Shown here: in pieces, positions 1-7,970 of the stretch
Layout: every line of letters begins with the position of its first letter
Position numbering within the stretch: position 1 is the stretch's first letter
Notes under the pieces: generated by a model
The model's input: only the letters and a program-made list of their open reading frames with translations
What the model was told of the DNA's origin: nothing
The model's database searches: none
Assembly (NCBI GenBank): GCA_027081495.1
Contig: JALWKJ010000054.1
Location: 1-23,667 of the forward strand
Length of the DNA: 23,667 bases
Reading direction: 5' to 3'
From: Campylobacterales bacterium
GTDB taxonomy: Bacteria; Campylobacterota; Campylobacteria; Campylobacterales; QNZT01
Translations under genes and position numbers: made by a program

Positions 1-879
1 CATAGAAGCGGCAAAGATAGCGACAAACGCTCCAAGACAAGCTATAAAATAACTGACATTAGGTATAAGCATATAAATATCGTAACATCTCACGACAAGA
101 TACACGCCCGCCGTAACCATCGTAGCTGCATGTATAAGCGCCGAAACGGGTGTTGGACCTTCCATAGCGTCGGCAAGCCAAGTATGAAGCGGGAATTGCG
201 CGGATTTACCCATCGCCCCTATAAATAGAAAGATACCTATAAATACGATTGTCGCCGTATCGAGATTTCCTACATTCGCAAAAACTTCATCGTAATTGAC
301 CGAACCGATATTCCAGTATATGAGAAATATTCCGATCAACATTCCAAGATCCGCTATTCTGTTCATAATAAAAGCTTCGTTCGCCGCCCAAGAGGCCGAT
401 TCTTTGTGGTACCAATGCCCTATAAGAAGCCAAGAACAAAGACCGACTCCTTCCCAGCCGATAAAGAGTCCGACAAAATTGTCGCTCATTACAAGCACCA
501 TCATAGAGAAAACAAACGCGCTTAGATAAGAAAAATATCGATTAAATCCCTTGTCATGACTCATGTACCCTATAGAATATACATGAACCAAAGCCGAAAC
601 CGTCGTTACCGTAACCATCATGATGACCGAGACTTGATCCGCCACAAAGCCGAAATCAACATTGAAATTTCCGGCGGCAATCCAATCCATCATCTTTACA
701 TGAACGATATTGTGCTCATCCACAAAAAACAACAATCGAATCGACGCGATCCATGAGATAAATAAAAGAGTCGAAGTTACGATACCCGTAATAAGTTTTT
801 TAGGTCTGTCTCCAAACAGTGCCGCAAAAAGAGATCCGACAATCGGTGCAAAAAGCGCTATATATAAATATTTTTCCAT
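1..879 (-). CDS. nuoL: NADH-quinone oxidoreductase subunit L (complex I), 3'-truncated by window edge
   Basis: This is the proton-pumping antiporter-like membrane subunit of complex I. The ATG lies at 879-877, three bases after the nuoK stop, and the frame stays open to base 1, giving the first 293 residues of a protein that is usually about 600 long. Visible family marks are the GWEGVGLCSW segment, which carries the conserved glutamate of the first half-channel, and KSAQFPLHTWLADAMEGPTP followed by SALIHAATMVTAG, which carry the conserved lysine and histidine of the channel. The rest is strongly hydrophobic with multiple membrane helices. It follows nuoK in the operon, and nuoM and nuoN would be expected beyond the left edge. 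The identification is firm; only the C-terminal part, including the long lateral helix, is missing from view. Confidence 0.95.
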   Translation of the reverse strand, partial: MEKYLYIALFAPIVGSLFAALFGDRPKKLITGIVTSTLLFISWIASIRLLFFVDEHNIVHVKMMDWIAAGNFNVDFGFVADQVSVIMMVTVTTVSALVHVYSIGYMSHDKGFNRYFSYLSAFVFSMMVLVMSDNFVGLFIGWEGVGLCSWLLIGHWYHKESASWAANEAFIMNRIADLGMLIGIFLIYWNIGSVNYDEVFANVGNLDTATIVFIGIFLFIGAMGKSAQFPLHTWLADAMEGPTPVSALIHAATMVTAGVYLVVRCYDIYMLIPNVSYFIACLGAFVAIFAASM

Positions 880-882
880 CTA

Positions 883-1185
883 TTATCCTTTCATCTCTTG
901 CATTGACTCAAGATCGATAGTGCCGGTTCTTTTATACCATAACACCAATAGTCCCAAACCTACCGCGACTTCGCTGGCGGCAACGGCTATGATAAAAAAC
1001 GAAACCATTTGACCCGTAAGATCGCCGTAAAACTTCGAAACGGCCGCAAAACCGATATTTACCGCATTTAGCATGATTTCCGTTGAAAAAAACAGAAGCA
1101 GTAAATTTTTTCTTCTTATTACGCCGGCAAGTCCTATGGCAAACAAAATCGCCGAAAGAACCAGATAGTGCGTTAAAGTTATCAT
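883..1185 (-). CDS. nuoK: NADH-quinone oxidoreductase subunit K
   Basis: A 100-residue membrane subunit of complex I with three predicted transmembrane helices, matching the usual length. The two membrane glutamates known to matter for proton pumping in E. coli NuoK fall at the same numbers here: Glu36 in STEIMLN and Glu72 in AASEVAVGLGLLV. The start codon overlaps the nuoJ stop by four bases (ATGA), which suggests translational coupling, and nuoL begins three bases downstream. Nothing in it departs from the family. Confidence 0.97.
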   Translation of the reverse strand: MITLTHYLVLSAILFAIGLAGVIRRKNLLLLFFSTEIMLNAVNIGFAAVSKFYGDLTGQMVSFFIIAVAASEVAVGLGLLVLWYKRTGTIDLESMQEMKG

Positions 1186-1763
1186 TTTGCATCCTTTATG
1201 TCAAACTCTTCTTTTTCTATCTCTTGATCAACCGTTGTCGTAAGGCTTACATCCATCTTTTTGCTAACAAGTATGATTCCGGCTATCATCGCGACCAAAA
1301 GCATAACGGCGGCAAGTTCAAACTGAACGAGATATTTCGTAAACAAATATATACCTACGGCTTGCGGATTGTTTGCGTCTAAAACTTTATGATCGCTAAG
1401 CGGAGCGTCAAGCAACACATGATCGGATATAAAAGGTATTGATACGATCACAATCAACAGTATTGCCGAAACTACCCATAGGGTATTGATGATTTTTGTT
1501 TCATTTATATTTTCTTTTACATCTTTTGTCGTATCAAAAAACATCATACCGAACGCATACAGAGCCATAACCGCGCCGGTATAGACGATAATTTGAACGG
1601 CTCCGAGAAAATCCGCATCCAAAAGAAAGAAAAATCCCGATATGGCGATCATGCCGCCGGCCAATGCGCTCATAGCATAGAGCGCGTTTTTACTAAATAC
1701 AACAACCGTAAACATACCGATTGTTATAACCGAAAAAAGATAAAACGCTATCGCTTCCATCAC
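1182..1763 (-). CDS. nuoJ: NADH-quinone oxidoreductase subunit J
   Basis: A 193-residue polytopic membrane subunit of complex I. The N-terminal half has the typical helix run ending in VQIIVYTGAVMALYAFGMMF, where the YTGA segment corresponds to the conserved helix 3 with its pi-bulge. Hydrophobic segments follow near residues 95-115 and 145-167. The C-terminus is hydrophilic and acidic (about residues 175-193). The gene lies six bases after nuoI and overlaps nuoK by four bases. Its length and position in the operon agree with nuoJ. Confidence 0.96.
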   Translation of the reverse strand: MMEAIAFYLFSVITIGMFTVVVFSKNALYAMSALAGGMIAISGFFFLLDADFLGAVQIIVYTGAVMALYAFGMMFFDTTKDVKENINETKIINTLWVVSAILLIVIVSIPFISDHVLLDAPLSDHKVLDANNPQAVGIYLFTKYLVQFELAAVMLLVAMIAGIILVSKKMDVSLTTTVDQEIEKEEFDIKDAK

Positions 1764-1769
1764 ATTCCC

Positions 1770-2387
1770 CTAATACGCTAACGGCGTTTTTTTGACATTG
1801 TTGTCTGCATTTGGCGTAACCGAACCAAATCCAGGATAAGGCTTTTGCTTGCCGGCTTTAAATATATCCATGGGCGTCACCAAGTCGGGCAGCGTAGCAA
1901 AATGCGCCCTCTGCTCGCTGACATGCTCGTAATCTTGACCATGAGTAATGGCAAGTTCGGGACAAACTTCGGCACAATATCCGCAATAGATGCAGCGACC
2001 GAGATTTATCGAATAACCTCTAACTACTTTTCTTCCCTTTGTTCCATACTTCGTATCGATCTGAATACAGTTTGAAATACAAATCTTTTCACACAAACCG
2101 CATCCTATACAAGCTTGGTTTCCACTCTCTACAAGCCTTTTTATCTGATGAAGCGCTCTATACCTCGGACTTATAGGCAATTTTTCCGCGGGATATTGGA
2201 TAGTATGGATATTAAATCTTATCATCTCTCGAAAAACTATCCATAATCCGACAAAAAGTTCACCGTTAAATGTTCTTTTTACAACTCTTTTAAATTTATC
2301 CTGCCAGGTCTGCGGCACATCTTCCACTTCAAGATAAAAATAATCATCCGATATATTTCTATTGTTATAATTAGTAAAATCTATCAT
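1770..2387 (-). CDS. nuoI: NADH-quinone oxidoreductase subunit I (2[4Fe-4S])
   Basis: A 205-residue peripheral subunit that carries the N6a and N6b tetranuclear clusters and passes electrons toward NuoB. Two ferredoxin motifs are complete: Cys93, 96, 99 and 103 in CIGCGLCEKIC, and Cys132, 135, 138 and 142 in CIYCGYCAEVCP. In the first motif the residue after the last cysteine is Ile instead of the usual Pro. The N-terminal 60 residues include an amphipathic stretch (LFVGLWIVFREMIRFNI) that would dock on the membrane. The gene sits nine bases after nuoH and six before nuoJ. Confidence 0.97.
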   Translation of the reverse strand: MIDFTNYNNRNISDDYFYLEVEDVPQTWQDKFKRVVKRTFNGELFVGLWIVFREMIRFNIHTIQYPAEKLPISPRYRALHQIKRLVESGNQACIGCGLCEKICISNCIQIDTKYGTKGRKVVRGYSINLGRCIYCGYCAEVCPELAITHGQDYEHVSEQRAHFATLPDLVTPMDIFKAGKQKPYPGFGSVTPNADNNVKKTPLAY

Positions 2388-2396
2388 CTCCCCCTC

Positions 2397-3392
2397 CTAT
2401 ATCAGCACAATGCCGGTTATCAAAATATTTACGACAGCCAAAGGCATCAATACTTTCCAGCACAACCACATAAGCTGATCCGGTCTAATATGCGGCCATG
2501 CCGCTCGAACCCACAAAAATAAAAACACAAGCATCGCGACTTTCAAGATTATAGCCAAACCGCCGGGAATAAACCAAAGCGGATTAAACCCGCCCAGAAA
2601 CACCAACGCCGCTATAAAAGCCACCGTAAACATGTTTGCATACTCGCCGATCGCAAAAAGCCCCCATCTCATACCGCTGTATTCGGTCGCATAACCCGTA
2701 ACGACTTCGGCTTCATGTTCGAGAAGATCAAAAGGCGTTCTGTTTGTTTCGGCGTAACCGGAAATTAGATAGAGTATAAACGCTACTGGCTGAGTCCAGA
2801 TAATCCAATCCGTTACGCCTCCTGTTTGATAATTGTTTATATCTATCAAAGAGAGAGATCCGACTATCATAAGAGGAGCTATTAGCGAAAGACCCGTTAC
2901 GACTTCAAAAGAGAGCATCTGAATAACGGTTCTCGCGGCGCCCAGAAGCGACCATTTATTATGAGACGCCATACCGCCAAGCAGCGGAGCGTACATTCCA
3001 ACCGCCATCACGCCCACGACAAAAAGCACTCCAATATTTATATCGGATACGATCGGCTTGACGACATAATCCGTAAAAGGAAGTGTAAACTCCGGTAAAA
3101 AAGGAACCGCCGACATAGCGATAAACGCAGTTGCCGCCGCAAAAACCGGCGCGATTTTAAAGATAGGCTTTACCGAATTTTGAGGAACGATATCCTCTTT
3201 GGTAAAGAGCTTTATACCATCGGCCGCAACCTGCAAAAGTCCGTACGGACCGACATTCATAGGACCTAGTCTTCTTTGCATAAATGCCAGAACTTTCCTC
3301 TCAAAATAGGTCGTAATACCCGCCAATGCCGAAAACACGGTAAGTATGACTATTACTTTAATTATAGTCTCTATAATATATCCGCTTTCCAT
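2397..3392 (-). CDS. nuoH: NADH-quinone oxidoreductase subunit H
   Basis: A 331-residue membrane subunit with about eight helices that forms part of the quinone-binding cavity. Characteristic segments are YFERKVLAFMQRRLGPMNVG near residues 29-48, ADGIKLFTKEDI, and NRTPFDLLEHEAEVVTGY followed by TEYSGMRWGLF, the acidic loop close to the quinone site. The ATG lies one base after the nuoG2 stop. The length matches the family, and no unusual feature is visible. Confidence 0.97.
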   Translation of the reverse strand: MESGYIIETIIKVIVILTVFSALAGITTYFERKVLAFMQRRLGPMNVGPYGLLQVAADGIKLFTKEDIVPQNSVKPIFKIAPVFAAATAFIAMSAVPFLPEFTLPFTDYVVKPIVSDINIGVLFVVGVMAVGMYAPLLGGMASHNKWSLLGAARTVIQMLSFEVVTGLSLIAPLMIVGSLSLIDINNYQTGGVTDWIIWTQPVAFILYLISGYAETNRTPFDLLEHEAEVVTGYATEYSGMRWGLFAIGEYANMFTVAFIAALVFLGGFNPLWFIPGGLAIILKVAMLVFLFLWVRAAWPHIRPDQLMWLCWKVLMPLAVVNILITGIVLI

Positions 3393-3393
3393 T

Positions 3394-5724
3394 TTACACC
3401 TTCCTTATTGTTGCTGTAGTAAACCTACCGTTTTTAAAGAGACCCTGGACATCCAAAGAGTTGTCAAATGTCGGTAGATAAACAACATCTCCGAGAAGTT
3501 GAGAATCTATCTCGACAACAGTCTCTATCGCCCCGTTCTCGTTTTTGACTTCAACCTTGTCGCCGTCAACCAGACCATTATTTTGCGCATACTCGAACGA
3601 AACATAAACTTTGCCGTTAGTTTTTAGTTGATGCGCCTTATTCGTAAACTCGCTAAATTGAACAATCGGATTTGAGAGATATACTATATCTTTATCTAAA
3701 AGTTTCGGTTTTGAGATCTTCTCAAGTTCGATTTTCGGCTGCGTCTGTTTGTTTTCAAGCAGATATCCCCTTATCTCTTTGCCGCCGTTATCGTAATGAT
3801 TTGAAAGCGAATCAAACTCCGCCTCTTTATATCCGCTCTTTGAGGGAAGAGATTTCGTATAATCAACCGTCAACCTCGCATTCAAACCTAGCGCGTTTGC
3901 GAGATCGTTTAACACATAACCGCCGTACCCGAGCGCGGCGTTTGTCGCGACTACTCTTTTATCCAAATTCGTAAAAGTGCCCTCTTGCTGATTAAGCGCG
4001 GGCATATCAAGGTCGCCTTCACCCAGGGCGCTTAAAACGAAATCCCCTTTTTCATTGTATCCTAGCACGCTTTGAGTCGCTTCTTTATCGAGATCGCATA
4101 TCAAAGAGACTCCCAAGGTATTTGTTTTTGACGGAATGATTACGACGGATATATTTGTATATTTATCGATCAAGCCGACAAGTTTTGCTATATTTTCGGC
4201 ATTTTCGTGCCTATAAAGGTCTTCACCGACGATTAACGAAAAAGTATCTTTTTTAGCAAGCATTTTTTTCATCTTCGTCTCAAAATCATCAGGGAGCGAA
4301 ACGACATCGCTCTCGTAATCGCCTATTTTTTCGGCTACGGCTTTTGGAAGCTCTTCTTTTAAAACGCCGTCGATTTTAGAAAAATAATCAAACACGAACG
4401 CCAAAACGCTCTCTTCGCTGCCCGGCTTGTTATTTATACACATCATGTTTTTAGAAAACGAATCCACTACTTTGTCGCCTGTCGGATGAAAGTAGAGTCC
4501 CGCTCCTTTGTTCATGGTAAGCGCATTGTTTACGGCATAACCCACGCTTGGAGCGTCGTATCTAACTTGCGTTGCGACCGTTATGACAAAATTTGAAGAT
4601 TTGATACTTTCAAGATCGCCGCTATAAAGAGCATTGCCGCTTGTTGTCGAATAATTTTTCAAAAATCGAGCATACGCATACGCATCGTCGTTCACAAGTT
4701 TTAAACCGAGTTTTTCTTTCAACTTTTGAAGTATCAAAGCCTCTTCGTTTGTAATAAAGCTCGAAAACCTTATAGCTTTGGCTTCATTTTTCAAAAAATC
4801 GACCGCTCTTTCGAAAGCTTTCTTATCTTTTTTCGCGACTTTGTTTTCAAAATCGTATCCAAATCTTATACCTCCGTGAAGCGGTACGAAATGAGGATCG
4901 TTCGTAACTCTGAAAATCTTTTCATCATAGTTTTTCATATCGCCGTGTTTGATATTGTAATAGATAAGCGAGCAATCGCTGCTATGAGGATTTGAAGCCG
5001 GAATTTTTTCAAGTTCCCAGGCATTCGCGCTATATTGAAAATCGCTGCTAACAAGAGCTCCTACGGGACATACCGCTATGCACTCTCCGCAATCCTGACA
5101 ATCAAGAGAGTTATCCTCGTTAACCGTCCCGACGATAGATTTTTGAAGTTTATTCCACATCGCATAAGCGTCTTTTGGCATACTCTCTTTTAACTCTTTA
5201 TTTACGCTCTCTCCGCCTCTTGGAACCGTTTTAAGCACGCTATCGCCTATCATATCTTTACATACGGTTATACACTTTTCGCAAACTATGCACAAACCCG
5301 CGTCATATTTCATCAATCCCCAATCGCGAATCGGTCTATATGTATCGGGGATAGAGTATTTTTGCTCATTGACATTCATCAAAAGAGTATAATCTTGAAG
5401 TTCGCACTCTCCGCTTTGATCACAAACGCCGCACTGCAAAGGATGGTTTACATCATATACCTGCATGATGGATTTTCTCTCGGCGGAAATCTCTTCGCTG
5501 TCGGTAACGACATTCATGCCCTCTTTTGCTTTGGCGTTACAAGCATATACTCTTTTCCCGTCGGCCTCTACGATACAAAGCCTACAGGCAAGCGTAGGAG
5601 AGCATTGCGTTTGATAGCAGATAGCCGGTATAAAAACACCCTCTCTTCTTGCTATATTTAAGATAAATTCTCCCTCTCTAGCTTCGTAGTCTTTGCCGTT
5701 AATCGTAATTGTTATCTCGCTCAT
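3394..5724 (-). CDS. nuoG: NADH-quinone oxidoreductase subunit G, second copy (NuoG2, full 2[4Fe-4S] set)
   Basis: A 776-residue iron-sulfur subunit, the second of two adjacent paralogues. Ligands in order are a [2Fe-2S] site at Cys36, 47, 50 and 62; a His-Cys3 [4Fe-4S] site at His94, Cys98, 101 and 107 (HPLQCGVCDQSGEC); and two complete ferredoxin motifs at Cys145, 148, 151, 155 (CIVCEKCITVC) and Cys209, 212, 215, 219 (CQDCGECIAVCP). Eight cysteines in the last pair would hold two [4Fe-4S] clusters, more than the single N4 cluster of E. coli NuoG. The remaining part is a molybdopterin-oxidoreductase-like fold, with no sign of an active cofactor site. The start overlaps the nuoG1 stop by four bases (ATGA). 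The C-terminal halves of the two copies are clearly related (GVSLICDLD, NQQEGTFT-LDK-VV-TN). Confidence 0.95.
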   Translation of the reverse strand: MSEITITINGKDYEAREGEFILNIARREGVFIPAICYQTQCSPTLACRLCIVEADGKRVYACNAKAKEGMNVVTDSEEISAERKSIMQVYDVNHPLQCGVCDQSGECELQDYTLLMNVNEQKYSIPDTYRPIRDWGLMKYDAGLCIVCEKCITVCKDMIGDSVLKTVPRGGESVNKELKESMPKDAYAMWNKLQKSIVGTVNEDNSLDCQDCGECIAVCPVGALVSSDFQYSANAWELEKIPASNPHSSDCSLIYYNIKHGDMKNYDEKIFRVTNDPHFVPLHGGIRFGYDFENKVAKKDKKAFERAVDFLKNEAKAIRFSSFITNEEALILQKLKEKLGLKLVNDDAYAYARFLKNYSTTSGNALYSGDLESIKSSNFVITVATQVRYDAPSVGYAVNNALTMNKGAGLYFHPTGDKVVDSFSKNMMCINNKPGSEESVLAFVFDYFSKIDGVLKEELPKAVAEKIGDYESDVVSLPDDFETKMKKMLAKKDTFSLIVGEDLYRHENAENIAKLVGLIDKYTNISVVIIPSKTNTLGVSLICDLDKEATQSVLGYNEKGDFVLSALGEGDLDMPALNQQEGTFTNLDKRVVATNAALGYGGYVLNDLANALGLNARLTVDYTKSLPSKSGYKEAEFDSLSNHYDNGGKEIRGYLLENKQTQPKIELEKISKPKLLDKDIVYLSNPIVQFSEFTNKAHQLKTNGKVYVSFEYAQNNGLVDGDKVEVKNENGAIETVVEIDSQLLGDVVYLPTFDNSLDVQGLFKNGRFTTATIRKV

Positions 5725-7970
5725 GTGACCACCTGTTTTATTTTCACTTTATTAAATCTATATTTTGAGTTGATGCTTTGTCCCTTAAAACCTAAATCAA
5801 ATGTCGGCAATAACGCGATAGTGCCTTTGATGCGTTCATCTACTTTAAATATTTTCGTTATTTTTACGCCGTCTATTTCAAACTCTATTTTATCGCCGTC
5901 TTTGATCTTGCCGGCCATCGCAAATTGCGTCGAACCTCTTATCTCGCCGTCTTTTGGCAAATGAGAGCAAATATTCGTGAAAATATTTTTTTGGCTGTTT
6001 GGATTACAGACATAAACGACCGTTCCGTCATAACTCTCTATCTCTTCAATCTCCAAAGGCGAGTTTTTGCTCTCAAACTCTTTATATTTTAACTCATATC
6101 CCCTTTTCTCTTCACCCTCTAACGAAAAGTAACAAGGAATATCGTCAAAATTTACCCCGCTATATCCGGCTTCTTGCGGCAGCTGGGATGTATAGTCGAT
6201 GGTATATCTCTTTTTCAATCCAAGAGCGTTAGCTATATCGTTTAGACAAAAACCGTCAAACGCCAAAGCAACATTCGTAGGAACGACTTTTTTATCAAGA
6301 GTCGTAAATGTGCCCTCTTGCTGATTAATCGCCGGCATATTTACATCGCCTTCATCTTTTAGCGCGCTTAATATAAAATCGCCTTCATCGTTATATCCTA
6401 TAACAAACTCCCCCTCGCTTTCGTCAAGATCGCATATAAGAGAGACTCCTAGAGTGTTGACCGAGGGCGGAACGACAATAACATCAAAAGCGGAATGTTT
6501 TTGCAAAACTCCCAAAATCCTCGCGATATTTTCCGATTGGGGATGCGCAAAAAGATCGGCTCCTGCTATAAAAGCGAATTTTTGTTTATCTCTTGCGCTT
6601 TTTAACATTTTCTCAATCTCTTCTTCTCCGACATTACTCTCGGCGCTCAAATATCCGTCGTCGAGAGTTTCAAAAAACTCTTTAAGCTCTTTTGAAACAT
6701 TCCCCTCTCCTACGAACGACTTTGCGATCAAAGCCGTCACGCTCTCTTCCGAACCCGCTTCATACTTTACAAACTGCGTAACGACCGTTTTAATACTTTC
6801 ATCTTCCATCGGATGAAGATAGACGACTTGCGTAGATCTCTTTTTCGAGGCTTGATTTATTTTAAATTTTAAGCCCGGAACATCACTGCCTATTCTTGTG
6901 CCCAAAACTACTATGTAGTCGCTTTCTAAAAGAGATCGAGCATCTCCGCTATAAAGAGTTCTTCCCGCCGTTTGGCTAAAAGCGTTTAGAAATTTTTTAT
7001 AATTTAACGCTTCATGGTTTATGAGTTTATATCCGTACTTCTCTTTTAATTTTTGAAGTATCAAAGCCTCTTCGTTTGTTATGATGCTGTTAAACTTAAT
7101 CGTATCCGCTTTTTTAAATGCGTTTACGGCTTTTTTCAAATCTTCTTCGCCGCTATGACCTCTATTTTCATAGTCGTATCCGTAGCGACATATACCGCTC
7201 ATCGTATCGTATTCATATTCGTTTCTAACACGATAAATCTCATCTCTTTTTACTTCATAATAGATCATGTTCGCAAGAGGAGAATGAGCGCAAGCCGCAG
7301 GAATTTTCGTAAGCTCCCAAGAGTTCGTAAAATATTTGAAATCTTTATCGGAGAGCGCTCCAACAGGGCACACGGCGGCGCATTCGCCCCAATCGACATT
7401 CGGGTCATCGACTTTATTGTTTACTATCGTAGAGTTATAACCGCCCGTTTTAATCTCTAGCGCGTCGTCTCCTATAATCTCGTTGCAAACCCGCACGCAT
7501 CTTTCACAAAGTATGCATAAATAAGGATCGTAAGTAATATTTCCCCACTCCTGCAACTCTCTTTTTTGCTCTTTTGCGCTAAAACTTTGTTCACTCACGC
7601 CAAACTCAAGCGTTTTGTTTTGAAGATCGCATTCGCCCGATTTCGGACAAACTCCGCATTGTAAAGGGTGGTTGACATCATACAATTTCATGATGTTTTG
7701 GCGCTGCGTATAAAGAGATTTTGAATCGGTAACGACTTTTATGCCTTCAACCACTCTCTCCTGACAACTAAGGACGGGATCGTCAAGCCCCTCTATATCG
7801 ACCACGCAAAGTCGGCATGACGCTATAGGTTTTAATTTCGTCAAATAACACATCGTAGGTATATATATACCGTTTCTTCTAGCGGCTTGAAGAATCGTTT
7901 CATCTTTGTAGGCTTCAATTTTTTTGCCGTTGATTTCAAGATTTATAACTTTTTCTTTTTTCATCGTCAT
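5721..7970 (-). CDS. nuoG: NADH-quinone oxidoreductase subunit G, first copy (NuoG1)
   Basis: A 749-residue paralogue of the next gene. I chose the ATG at 7970 because it overlaps the upstream stop by four bases, like most junctions here; an in-frame ATG at 8006 would add 12 residues unlike NuoG. Ligands are a [2Fe-2S] site at Cys41, 52, 55, 69; a His-Cys3 site at His101, Cys105, 108, 114; and a ferredoxin motif at Cys152, 155, 158, 162. In the following motif only Cys197 and Cys201 remain (WGECAAVCPVGAL): Asn191 and Trp194 occupy the first two cysteine positions. One [4Fe-4S] (N4-like) cluster can still form from the first three cysteines plus Cys201, so this copy resembles the classical subunit in cluster content while NuoG2 has one more. 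Confidence 0.95.
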   Translation of the reverse strand: MTMKKEKVINLEINGKKIEAYKDETILQAARRNGIYIPTMCYLTKLKPIASCRLCVVDIEGLDDPVLSCQERVVEGIKVVTDSKSLYTQRQNIMKLYDVNHPLQCGVCPKSGECDLQNKTLEFGVSEQSFSAKEQKRELQEWGNITYDPYLCILCERCVRVCNEIIGDDALEIKTGGYNSTIVNNKVDDPNVDWGECAAVCPVGALSDKDFKYFTNSWELTKIPAACAHSPLANMIYYEVKRDEIYRVRNEYEYDTMSGICRYGYDYENRGHSGEEDLKKAVNAFKKADTIKFNSIITNEEALILQKLKEKYGYKLINHEALNYKKFLNAFSQTAGRTLYSGDARSLLESDYIVVLGTRIGSDVPGLKFKINQASKKRSTQVVYLHPMEDESIKTVVTQFVKYEAGSEESVTALIAKSFVGEGNVSKELKEFFETLDDGYLSAESNVGEEEIEKMLKSARDKQKFAFIAGADLFAHPQSENIARILGVLQKHSAFDVIVVPPSVNTLGVSLICDLDESEGEFVIGYNDEGDFILSALKDEGDVNMPAINQQEGTFTTLDKKVVPTNVALAFDGFCLNDIANALGLKKRYTIDYTSQLPQEAGYSGVNFDDIPCYFSLEGEEKRGYELKYKEFESKNSPLEIEEIESYDGTVVYVCNPNSQKNIFTNICSHLPKDGEIRGSTQFAMAGKIKDGDKIEFEIDGVKITKIFKVDERIKGTIALLPTFDLGFKGQSINSKYRFNKVKIKQVVT

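Noticed and set aside
5362..5661. Plus-strand frames inside the nuo genes, such as a 99-codon frame inside nuoG2
   Set aside because: They lie opposite strongly conserved iron-sulfur motifs, have no ribosome sites and encode low-complexity or unlikely proteins.
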